DNA of 18,680 nt from CAVSUR01 sp052143655 (lineage in GTDB: Bacteria > Actinomycetota > Actinomycetes > Streptosporangiales > Streptosporangiaceae). Shown piece by piece: positions 6,883 to 13,740 of the stretch (its first letter is position 1; every line of letters begins with the position of its first letter). The translations under genes and the position numbers were made by a program. Under the pieces are notes generated by a model. The model was not told where the DNA came from. It did no database searches and saw nothing but the letters and a program-made list of their open reading frames with translations. The stretch spans positions 1 through 18,680 of the forward strand of contig JBKQSL010000452.1 of NCBI GenBank assembly GCA_052143655.1, read 5' to 3'.

Positions 6883-8409
6883 ATGGCAACGACAAGCAGT
6901 GACATCAGCGCGGGCAGCGAGACCGGGACCGGCGGGCTGCATCGCAACCTCAGTATCTGGGAAGCCATCGGCATCTCGCTGGCGCTGATGGCGCCGTCCA
7001 TGGCGGCGAGCATCAATCCGCAGGGCACCGCGACGACGGTCGGCCGGGCCGTGCCGATCGCCTTCGCGCTCGCGTTCGCGGGCGTGCTGCTCGTCGCTTA
7101 CACCTTCGTCCGGCTGACCCAGCGGTTCCATCACTCGGGCTCGGTCTACGGGTTCGTCGGCGCGACGCTCGGACCGCGCGCGGGCGTGATCTCCGGCTGG
7201 GCGCTGACCGGCACGTACACGTTCTACGGCGTGGTCACCTCGATGGCCGGCGGCCGGTTCGCGTCGAACTTCCTGGCGGCCCTGGGCATCTGGAAGAACC
7301 CGCCCACCTGGTCAGGGTTCCTGCTGGGCGCGATCGGGATGGTCGTGGTCTGGTGGATCGCCATCACCCCGGCGCGCGGCGGCACCCGGCTGCTGCTGGC
7401 CGCCGAGGCCATCACCGTGACACTGATCCTGATCGTGGTCGTGGTGGTGTTCGTCAAGCTGCTTGGCCACAGCGGCCCCGGCAAGCTCGGCGTCACCTCG
7501 TCGGTGTTCCGCATGCCGTCGGGCACCCCGCTGTCGACGATCTTCCTGGGCGTGGTGTTCGGGTTCCTCTCGTTCGCGGGGTTCGAGGCCGCGGCCACCC
7601 TGGGCGAGGAGACCCGGCGCCCCAACCGGGACATCCCCCGCGCCATCCTGGGGGTCGCGGTGTTCGGCGGCATCTACTTCTTCGCGGTGACTGCGGTGGA
7701 GATGATGGGCTTCGGCACCTCGGCCAAGGGCGTCGCCGCGTTCATCAACTCCTCGTCCCTCATGGGCGACCTGGGCACCCGGTACGTCGCGTCCTGGCTC
7801 GGCACCATCATCACGGCCGGCGCGATGATCTCGGCGTTCGGGTGCGCGCTGGCCTGTACCGTCGGCGCCTCCCGGCTGACATTCGCGATGAGCCGGGACA
7901 GGATACTGCCGGGTCGGCTGAGCCACGTCTCGGCCCGGCGCGGCACGCCTACGGTGTCCGCCGCCGCCGTGGCGCTGGCCGTCTACGTGATCGTCGCGTT
8001 CACCTGGTTCGTCCTGCGCGGCGACCCGTTCACCCTGTTCGTGCAGAGCGGCGTGATCGGCACCCTGATCCTGCTGGTGGTCTACATCCTGGCCACGATC
8101 GGCATGGTCCGGCTGGTGTTCTTCTCCGGCCAGACCGCCGTGCGGCGGTGGGAGATCGCCATCCCGGTGCTCGGCCTGGTCGTGCTCGGCTACACGCTGT
8201 TCCGCAACGTCTGGCCGCTGCCGTCGGGGGTCAACTGGTGGGGCCCGGCGGTCGCGATTGCCTGGCTGGTCATCGGGGTCGCCGGGGTGCTGGCCCGGCC
8301 GGCCGCCACCCGCCGGGCCGGGGAGATGCTGACCCGGGCCGAGGGGCTGGGATCGGCCACGGCGGTCTCGTCCGGGCAGGTTGCCGCGGACGGCGCGACG
8401 ACCGCATGA
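6883..8409 (+). CDS. APC-superfamily amino acid/amine permease
   Basis: This 508-residue inner-membrane transporter has about 12 predicted helices. The N-terminal LSIWEAIGISLALMAPS (23-39) is the unwound helix-1 substrate region of APC carriers. GSVYGFVGATLGPRAGVISGWAL (86-108) and GFEAAATLGEETRRPNRDIP (233-252) are family signatures. Such carriers import amino acids, polyamines or ethanolamine, usually by proton symport. A strong ribosome site (GGGAGG) precedes ATG 6883. It is 70 bases upstream of a glutamine-synthetase-like ligase on the same strand, so the likely cargo is the amine substrate of that ligase. This is inferred from the pairing, because the residues do not fix the substrate. 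Confidence 0.9.
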   Translation: MATTSSDISAGSETGTGGLHRNLSIWEAIGISLALMAPSMAASINPQGTATTVGRAVPIAFALAFAGVLLVAYTFVRLTQRFHHSGSVYGFVGATLGPRAGVISGWALTGTYTFYGVVTSMAGGRFASNFLAALGIWKNPPTWSGFLLGAIGMVVVWWIAITPARGGTRLLLAAEAITVTLILIVVVVVFVKLLGHSGPGKLGVTSSVFRMPSGTPLSTIFLGVVFGFLSFAGFEAAATLGEETRRPNRDIPRAILGVAVFGGIYFFAVTAVEMMGFGTSAKGVAAFINSSSLMGDLGTRYVASWLGTIITAGAMISAFGCALACTVGASRLTFAMSRDRILPGRLSHVSARRGTPTVSAAAVALAVYVIVAFTWFVLRGDPFTLFVQSGVIGTLILLVVYILATIGMVRLVFFSGQTAVRRWEIAIPVLGLVVLGYTLFRNVWPLPSGVNWWGPAVAIAWLVIGVAGVLARPAATRRAGEMLTRAEGLGSATAVSSGQVAADGATTA

Positions 8410-8411
8410 TG

Positions 8412-8444
8412 GGACCCGCGCCGGCCCGGCATGGCCGGCGGTCC
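8412..8444 (+). promoter_or_regulatory. Intercistronic hairpin, permease to ligase
   Basis: GGACC (8412-8416) pairs with GGTCC (8440-8444), and inside it GCCGGCC (8420-8426) pairs with GGCCGGC (8433-8439) around a six-base loop. It begins three bases after the permease stop. It could be a partial terminator or an mRNA-stability element that sets the permease-to-ligase ratio. Confidence 0.45.
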
Positions 8445-8479
8445 AGCGCGGGCCGGCCAGTCCGCAGAAAGAAGTGACG

Positions 8480-9865
8480 ATGCCACGCCCTCACAGCCGC
8501 GTCCGCAGCGAGGCCGAGCGGTCCGCTGACGAGCGCACCGCCCACGCCCTGGAGCGCCGGCTCGGCGGCCAGGTCAGCGTGGTGGCGATTACCTTTGTCG
8601 ATCACAGCGGCGCAGTGCGGGTCAAGGGCGTGCCGCTGTCCGGGCTGGCCGCCGCGGCCCGGTCCGGGGTCGGGTTCTCGCCAGTCATCGACGCGTTCAC
8701 CAGCGACGGCGGGATCGACGGCAGCTCGCCGCTGGCGGTGCCGGACGGGGACCTGCGGATGGTTCCCGACATCGAGCGGCTCGCGGTGCTCGCCGATCCC
8801 GAGGGCTGGGCCTGGGTCCCGGGTGACCGGTATCAGCAGGACGGCACCGTCTACGCGTGCTGCCAGCGTTCGTTCGCCCGGGCCATGGTGGCGTCCGGCC
8901 TGGAGAAGGGCATCAGCGCGCTGATGGCCTTCGAGATCGAGTGGATGGTCGGCCGGGACACTGACGACTTCACGCCCGCGGTCGCCGGGACCGGGTACGG
9001 GCTATCCCGGCTGCTCGGCGCGGCGAGTTACGCCCGCGACGTGGTCGACAGCCTGGAGGCGGCCGGCGTGCGGGTCCAGCAGATCCACCCAGAGTACGGC
9101 CCCGGCCAGTTCGAGCTGTCGGTCGCGGCGCAGGACCCGGTGTCCGCAGCGGACACCAGCGTGCTGGTGAAAATGATCATCGCGGCGGTGTCCGCGCGGC
9201 ACGGCATGCGGGTCTCTTTCGCCCCCGCCGTCGCCTCTGACCTGGTCGGCAACGGCGGGCACATGCACGCCAGCTTCTGGCACAGCGGGCAGAACCTGCT
9301 GGCCGGGGGCAGCAGCCGGTACGGCATGACCGAGCCGGGCGAATCGATCGTGGCGGCCCTGCTCGACGGCCTGCCCGCGCTGCTGGCCATCGGCGCTCCG
9401 ACGCCCGCCTCCTACCTGCGGCTGCAGCCGTCCCGGTGGGCCGGCGTCTACCAGGTCTGGGGCAGGGAGAACCGGGAGGCCGCGGTCCGCTTCGTCGAGG
9501 CTGTCCCGGGTGAGCCGGGCACGGCGAACGTCGAGCTCAAGTGCTTCGACCCCAGCGCCAACCCCTACCTGCTGGCGGGGGCGGTCATGGCGGTGGCGGC
9601 CGCGAGCGCCGACCGGCGCCTGCGGCTGCCCGAGGAGGTCACCGGAGACCCGGGCATACCCGGGCACCCGCAGGCCAGCCAGGCGGTCAGGCTGCCGACC
9701 TCGCTGGCCGAGTCGGTCAAGGCCCTGGAGGCCAGCGATGACCTGCGCGCCGCAGCCGGCGCCCAGCTGATCAGCACCTTCGCGGCGTCCCGGCGAGCTG
9801 AGGTGGCGCTGGCCGAGGGCATGTCGTCGGAGCAGATCGCCGCGCACTACCGCTGGCTGCTGTAG
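8480..9865 (+). CDS. Glutamine-synthetase-like ligase (probable gamma-glutamyl-amine synthetase)
   Basis: This 461-residue protein has the GSI fold and the catalytic chemistry of ATP-dependent glutamate-amine ligation. Visible elements are the DGSS loop (80-83), Glu152-Ile-Glu154 (metal), HPEYGPGQFE with Glu205 and Glu212, His261-Met-His263, WGRENR (327-332) and VELKCFDPSANPYL (351-364). Two features argue against ordinary glutamine synthetase: the Arg of the usual E-x-R motif is Lys354, and the adenylylation loop with its Tyr is absent. The partner APC permease suggests a GlnA3/GlnA4-like role, coupling glutamate to a polyamine, ethanolamine or another imported amine; the substrate is inferred. 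ATG 8480 follows AGAAAGAAG. The frame stays open upstream, but that extension has no ribosome site and overlaps the permease. Confidence 0.85.
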   Translation: MPRPHSRVRSEAERSADERTAHALERRLGGQVSVVAITFVDHSGAVRVKGVPLSGLAAAARSGVGFSPVIDAFTSDGGIDGSSPLAVPDGDLRMVPDIERLAVLADPEGWAWVPGDRYQQDGTVYACCQRSFARAMVASGLEKGISALMAFEIEWMVGRDTDDFTPAVAGTGYGLSRLLGAASYARDVVDSLEAAGVRVQQIHPEYGPGQFELSVAAQDPVSAADTSVLVKMIIAAVSARHGMRVSFAPAVASDLVGNGGHMHASFWHSGQNLLAGGSSRYGMTEPGESIVAALLDGLPALLAIGAPTPASYLRLQPSRWAGVYQVWGRENREAAVRFVEAVPGEPGTANVELKCFDPSANPYLLAGAVMAVAAASADRRLRLPEEVTGDPGIPGHPQASQAVRLPTSLAESVKALEASDDLRAAAGAQLISTFAASRRAEVALAEGMSSEQIAAHYRWLL

Positions 9866-9903
9866 CCCGGCCGCCCCGCACGGAAGCGCACGGCCGCCAG
9901 GCA

Positions 9904-9972
9904 CCGGCCGGAGGGCCGGGGCCAGCGCGGCTGAGCTGGTGACCAGGCCCGGCCGCCGCGGGCCGCGGCCGG
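9904..9972. terminator. Hairpin cluster between convergent genes
   Basis: Two stems lie in the gap between the convergent ligase and helicase genes. CCGGCC-GGAG-GGCCGG (9904-9919) has a 6-bp stem, with three extra G-C bases between the pairing arms counted in the loop. CCGGCCGC (9949-9956) with GCGGCCGG (9965-9972) has a perfect 8-bp stem and an 8-base loop. They probably act as terminators, one for each direction. Confidence 0.5.
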
Positions 9973-9991
9973 ACCGGCCCGGGCTGGCAGG

Positions 9992-11923
9992 TCAGCGATC
10001 CGCGGCCGCCCACTGGCGGAGCATGTCGATGCGAGCCTGGATCTGCTCGCCAGTGGCCTGGGCCAGCGGCGGGCCGTTGCAGGCCCGGCGCAGGCTGGCG
10101 TGGATCACGGCATGCGGCTGGCCGGTGCGGTAATGCCAGGCCGCGATCAGTGCGTTCAGCTCCTTGCGCAGCGCGGACAGTGACTCGCGGGCCGTGGCCG
10201 CCGGGGTGGTCCCGGTGTCCGGCGCCGCGCCCGCCCCGGCCGCGCCGTCCCCGCCGGGGGCCCCCGCCACGGTCCCGGCCCCGGCGGCGCGGGCCCGGCG
10301 CAGCTGCTCCGCCTGCCTCCTGCGCAGCAGCTGGGTTACCTGATCGGGTTCGAGCAGCCCCGGCAGCCCGAGGAAGTCCTCCTCCTCGGCCGACGCGCCG
10401 AACTCGCCGCCGTCGTAGAGCACCTTGTCGAAGTGCGCGGACGCCGCCAGCGGCTGGAACGGCGCCTCGCCCAGCTGGTCAGGGGTGTCACGCTGACGCT
10501 GCGCCTGCTCGAGCAGCTTCTCCTCGTCGTCCTCGCTGCTGCCGCGCAGCACGTGATCCCGCTCGGCTTCCAGCTCCGCCGCGTAGCCGAGCAGGGACGG
10601 GATGGACGGCAGGAAGATCGACGCGGTCTCGCCGCGCCGCCGGGCCCGGACGAACCGGCCGACAGCCTGGGCGAAGAACAGCGCGGTGCCGACGCTGGTC
10701 GCGTACACGCCGACCGCCAGCCGGGGGATGTCGACGCCCTCGGAGACCATCCGGACGGCCACCATCCACCGGTCCTGCGACTGCCCGAACTCGGCGATCT
10801 TCCGGCTGGCCGACCTGTCGTCGGACAGCACCACCACCGGCCGGGTCCCGGTCACCCGGCGCAGCAGCGCGGCGTACGCGCGGGCGTCCGCGTGATCCCC
10901 GGCGATCACCAGGCCGCCGGCGTCCGGCATGCCGCGGCGCACCTCGGTCAGCCGCCTGTCGGCTGCCTCGATCACCCGGGCCACCCACTCCCCGGCCGGA
11001 TCCAGGGCCGTCCGCCAGGCCTGCGCGAGCTGATCGGCCGTCTGCTGGGTACCCAGGGTGCCCTTCAGCTCATCACCCGCCCGGGTGCGCCAGTGCATCT
11101 CGCCCGAGTAGGCCAGGAAGATCACCGGCCGGACCACCGCGTCGCCCAGCGCCGGGCTGTACCCGTAGACGTAGTCGGAGCTGCTGCGCAGGCCGCCGTC
11201 CAGTTCACGGGTGTAGGTGACGAACGGGATCGGGTTCGCGTCGCTGCGGAACGGGGTGCCGGTCAGCCCGAGCCGCCGCCGGGCCGGGTCGAACGCCTCG
11301 CGGACCGCCTCACCCCACGACAGCGCGTCGCCGGCGTGGTGGATCTCGTCGAAGATGACCAGCGTCCGCCGGTTCTCGGTGCGCTGCCTGTGCAGCATCG
11401 GATGCGCCGCCACCTGCGCGTAGGTCACCGCCACGCCAGTGAAATCGGCCGAGGCCCGGCCCTGGGAGTTGCGGTATGCCGGGTCGAGCGCGATGCCGAT
11501 CCCCTGCGCGGCCCGGGCCCACTGATGCTTCAGGTGCTCGGTCGGGGTGACCACCGTGATCGCGGCGATCTCCCGCCGGGCCAGCAGCTCGGCAGCGACC
11601 GTCAGCGCATAGCTGGTCTTGCCGGCGCCGGGCGTGGCGACCAGCAGGAAATCGCGCCGCGGCACCCGGAAGTACTCGCGGTAGGCCTCCCGCTGCCAGT
11701 CGCGCAGCCGGGGCAGCAGCTCGGGGCGGACCGGGGCTCCGGGAGAGCGCGCCGCGGCGGAGCCGGCCAGCCTGTCCGGGCCGGCCAGCGTGACGGGCCG
11801 GGATACGGCGCCCCCGGACATGGCGCCCCCGGACATGGCGCCCCCGGACATGGCGGGCCCGGACGCGAAGAGGTCGTCGGCCGCTCCGGCGGGCGCGGAT
11901 CCGGCGGATGCGGGGATGCTCAC
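9992..11923 (-). CDS. SF2 DEAD/DEAH-box helicase (UvrB/ResIII-like)
   Basis: This 643-residue protein has both RecA-like domains: Walker A ATPGAGKT (96-103), Walker B DEIH (192-195), motif III TGTPFRSD (221-228), motif V VRMVSEGVDIP (390-400) and motif VI QAVGRFVRAR (419-428). It resembles a conserved actinobacterial helicase with DNA-dependent ATPase features; the exact nucleic-acid task is unknown. An acidic linker (about 458-470) and an Ala/Gly/Pro-rich linker precede a C-terminal helical domain. The start is GTG 11923, the first start codon after an in-frame TAA 15 bases upstream; no Shine-Dalgarno is visible, and a TAATCT box nine bases upstream could make the transcript nearly leaderless. 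Residues 24-41 are a repetitive SGGAM tract encoded by a 15-bp tandem repeat. Translation could instead begin at one of the repeat ATGs. Confidence 0.88.
   Translation of the reverse strand: MSIPASAGSAPAGAADDLFASGPAMSGGAMSGGAMSGGAVSRPVTLAGPDRLAGSAAARSPGAPVRPELLPRLRDWQREAYREYFRVPRRDFLLVATPGAGKTSYALTVAAELLARREIAAITVVTPTEHLKHQWARAAQGIGIALDPAYRNSQGRASADFTGVAVTYAQVAAHPMLHRQRTENRRTLVIFDEIHHAGDALSWGEAVREAFDPARRRLGLTGTPFRSDANPIPFVTYTRELDGGLRSSSDYVYGYSPALGDAVVRPVIFLAYSGEMHWRTRAGDELKGTLGTQQTADQLAQAWRTALDPAGEWVARVIEAADRRLTEVRRGMPDAGGLVIAGDHADARAYAALLRRVTGTRPVVVLSDDRSASRKIAEFGQSQDRWMVAVRMVSEGVDIPRLAVGVYATSVGTALFFAQAVGRFVRARRRGETASIFLPSIPSLLGYAAELEAERDHVLRGSSEDDEEKLLEQAQRQRDTPDQLGEAPFQPLAASAHFDKVLYDGGEFGASAEEEDFLGLPGLLEPDQVTQLLRRRQAEQLRRARAAGAGTVAGAPGGDGAAGAGAAPDTGTTPAATARESLSALRKELNALIAAWHYRTGQPHAVIHASLRRACNGPPLAQATGEQIQARIDMLRQWAAADR
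11801..11860. repeat. Four-copy 15-bp tandem repeat in the helicase gene
   Basis: Four consecutive 15-bp units (11801-11815, 11816-11830, 11831-11845, 11846-11860) follow the pattern GGACATGGCGCCCCC. The middle two are identical and the outer two differ by two bases each. The period is a multiple of three, so copy changes keep the frame. The units encode SGGAM-type pentapeptides on the minus strand near the N-terminus of the helicase. Confidence 0.9.
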
Positions 11924-11954
11924 AGGGGCGAGAGATTACCAGCGACGGGCCGGG

Positions 11955-11975
11955 CCGCCCGCCGCCGGCGGGCGG
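11955..11975 (-). terminator. Candidate terminator of the GntR gene
   Basis: CCGCCCGCC (11955-11963) and GGCGGGCGG (11967-11975) form a perfect 9-bp stem with a three-base loop. It lies between the GntR stop and the helicase start on the same strand, which suggests these two genes are separate transcription units. Confidence 0.5.
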
Positions 11976-12033
11976 GTGTCGCGCCGGGCGCGGGCCGGTC
12001 CCGCATCCGGTGACCGCCGGGCCTGCGGCTTCG

Positions 12034-12804
12034 TCAGCCGCTCGCGGGCACTCCGCCGCCGGCGGCGGAGTCGGCCGCGATGCTCGCGGTGACCTGTGCC
12101 CACCATCCGATGGCCGCGAGGTCGTCGCCGGCCTGGGCGATGAGCAGCCGGCCGGTGTGGGCGATGTGGTACGCCATCGCTTGCCCGGCCGCCGCCGGGT
12201 CGCCGTTCTCGATCGCGCCGACGATGGGCGCGTGCTCGGCGGCGGTGTCGGCCAGGCCGCGTGATACCTCGACCGTGGATGCGCCGCGCAGGCGGGTCAG
12301 GTCGCGCAGGCTGCCGACCAGGCTCACCAGCCGGGGATTGCCGGCTGCGCCGATGATCAGCGCATGCAGCATCTGGTCGTGGCGCATGAACACCGGCTCG
12401 CCGCCCGCCGCGGCCGCGGCCTCCATCGCCGCAAGCTCGCGGCGCAGGCCGGCGGCCAGCCCGGGCGGCGGTGCCGCGGCCGCCTGCCGGGTCGCCGGCA
12501 CTTCGAGCAGCAGCCGCAGGTGGAATACCTCGGCGATGTCCTGCGGGCTGGGCAGCACGATCCGGAAGCCCCGGTTGCGCTCGAAGGTCACCATGCCGGC
12601 CTCGGCCAGCCGCATCAGCGCCTCCCGCACCGGGCTGCGGGACACGCCCAGGTAATCGGCGATCTGGTACGCCGAATACAGCCGTCCAGGCTGCAGGGCG
12701 CCGTCCCGGACGGCGCGCCGGATTGCCGCGACCGCCTGGTCGGTCAGCGATGCGGCCGGCGCGGCCAGCCGCTGCAGGACTAGTGCCTGCGGGACCTCGG
12801 GCAT
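12034..12804 (-). CDS. GntR-family regulator, FadR/FCD subfamily
   Basis: This 256-residue regulator has an N-terminal winged helix (about 19-85) with SAYQIADYLGVSRSPVREALMRL (44-66), the standard GntR recognition segment, followed by an all-helical FCD ligand domain. The FCD metal ligands are visible as Asp143 and His147 (RHDQMLH), His191 (EHAPIV) and His213 (YHIAH), so it probably binds a small carboxylate through a metal ion. FadR/FCD regulators commonly sense organic acids such as lactate, glycolate or gluconate. It is divergent from the lactonase/HOT/YdiJ-type operon with a 112-base gap, and I infer that it represses that operon until a hydroxyacid intermediate appears. The ATG at 12804 lacks a ribosome site; TATCGT ends six bases upstream, suggesting a leaderless mRNA. 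Confidence 0.9.
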   Translation of the reverse strand: MPEVPQALVLQRLAAPAASLTDQAVAAIRRAVRDGALQPGRLYSAYQIADYLGVSRSPVREALMRLAEAGMVTFERNRGFRIVLPSPQDIAEVFHLRLLLEVPATRQAAAAPPPGLAAGLRRELAAMEAAAAAGGEPVFMRHDQMLHALIIGAAGNPRLVSLVGSLRDLTRLRGASTVEVSRGLADTAAEHAPIVGAIENGDPAAAGQAMAYHIAHTGRLLIAQAGDDLAAIGWWAQVTASIAADSAAGGGVPASG

Positions 12805-12810
12805 GCAGCA

Positions 12811-12816
12811 ACGATA
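12811..12816 (-). promoter_or_regulatory. Candidate -10 box of a leaderless GntR transcript
   Basis: Read leftwards, TATCGT (12816-12811, four of six to TATAAT) ends six bases before the GntR start codon, so transcription would start at the ATG. No good -35 box is visible. The box touches the left arm of the long-range inverted repeat. Confidence 0.35.
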
Positions 12817-12879
12817 GCCGCCGCACTGTCTTGACTGCTAGCATGCGACATGCGACGGTGCGGGTAGCTTGCGGCGGCT
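12816..12879. promoter_or_regulatory. Divergent control region with long-range inverted repeat
   Basis: AGCCGCCGCA (12816-12825) and TGCGGCGGCT (12870-12879) are perfect 10-bp inverted arms separated by 44 bases. Between them lie TTGACT (12831-12836, a good -35 match towards the operon but without a clear -10), the palindrome TGCTAGCA (12836-12843) and two tandem ATGCGAC heptamers (12843-12856). This is where the GntR regulator most probably binds to control the operon and itself. Which element is the operator cannot be decided by eye. Confidence 0.5.
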
Positions 12880-12916
12880 GGCCGGCATCCGGGTCGGCCG
12901 GGAAACGGAGTGACCC

Positions 12917-13729
12917 ATGGCAACTGCGACGAAGCTGCACGTACTCGACTGCGGAGCGATGAGCTGCGACCTGACCTGGCTGCTGCTCAAGCCGGGCCGC
13001 AACATCCGGCCCCGGCAGGACAAGGACAAGCCAGTCGAGTGGTACCCGTGCACCACGCACGCGGTCGTGGTCGAGACGCCCGAGGGTACGATCTTGTGGG
13101 ACACCAGCTGCCCGCGCGACTGGGAGACCCGCTGGGAGCCGACGGGACTGCAGGACTTCTTCCCTTACGACCAGGTCGGCGAGGATCAGTACTTCGACTC
13201 CCGGCTCCGCCAGCTCAGCATCTCGGCGGGCCAGCTGGACTACGTCGTGCTCTCGCACCTGCATTTCGACCACGCGGGCAACGTGCGGATGTTCGCCGGC
13301 GCCGGGCCGCGGCTGGTCGTGAACGACAAGGAGAAGGAGTGGGCGTTCGGCTACGCCGGCGCGTTCAATGGCGCCCACCTGAAAGCAGACTATGAGGGGC
13401 TCGAGTTCGAGACGGTCTCCGGCGACACCGAGTTCCTGCCGGGCGTGACGTTCATCGAGGCGCCCGGCCACACCCCCGGCACGATGGCGATGCAGGTGGA
13501 CCTGCCGGAGACCGGGACGATGATCTTCACTTCGGACGCGGTCTACATGGGCGACTCCTACGGTCCGCCCGCTACCCCGGCGGCGATCGTCAACGACCTG
13601 TCGGCGTGGTACGCGTCGGTGGAGAAGCTGCGCGGGATCGCCGAGCGGACGGATGCCACCGTGATCTTCGGCCACGACGCGGAGCAGCTGCACTCGATGC
13701 GGCGGGCTCCCGACGGCTTCTACGCCTGA
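12917..13729 (+). CDS. Metallo-beta-lactamase-fold lactonase (AHL/gamma-lactone hydrolase type)
   Basis: This 270-residue hydrolase has a complete dinuclear metal site: HLHFDH (His114, His116, Asp118, His119), His185 in GHTPGT, Asp207 in TSDAVYM and His253 in FGHD. Tyr210 beside the bridging Asp resembles the catalytic Tyr of AiiA/AttM-type lactonases. This family opens lactone rings, both N-acyl-homoserine lactones and simple gamma-butyrolactone (BlcC/AttM). The following hydroxyacid-oxidising genes favour a catabolic role, opening a gamma-lactone to a 4-hydroxyacid, over pure quorum quenching. ATG 12917 follows ACGGAG at a seven-base spacing. It is the first gene of a four-gene operon divergent from the GntR regulator; the next start is 11 bases beyond its stop. 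No signal peptide is visible, so it is cytoplasmic. Confidence 0.88.
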   Translation: MATATKLHVLDCGAMSCDLTWLLLKPGRNIRPRQDKDKPVEWYPCTTHAVVVETPEGTILWDTSCPRDWETRWEPTGLQDFFPYDQVGEDQYFDSRLRQLSISAGQLDYVVLSHLHFDHAGNVRMFAGAGPRLVVNDKEKEWAFGYAGAFNGAHLKADYEGLEFETVSGDTEFLPGVTFIEAPGHTPGTMAMQVDLPETGTMIFTSDAVYMGDSYGPPATPAAIVNDLSAWYASVEKLRGIAERTDATVIFGHDAEQLHSMRRAPDGFYA

Positions 13730-13740
13730 GGGGGCGCAGC

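Noticed and set aside
8381..8479. ATG 8381 as start of the ligase
   Set aside because: It lies inside the permease gene, has no ribosome site, and the added residues are shadow-like; ATG 8480 follows a purine-rich ribosome site and begins a normal N-terminus.
10433..12013. Long plus-strand open frame (526 codons) opposite the helicase
   Set aside because: No recognisable domain, His/Gly/Arg-rich, and opposite a helicase with all SF2 motifs in order.
12917..13729. Dedicated quorum-quenching AHL lactonase
   Set aside because: The fold and metal site allow it, but the operon partners handle hydroxyacids, so a catabolic lactonase is the simpler reading. Not excluded.
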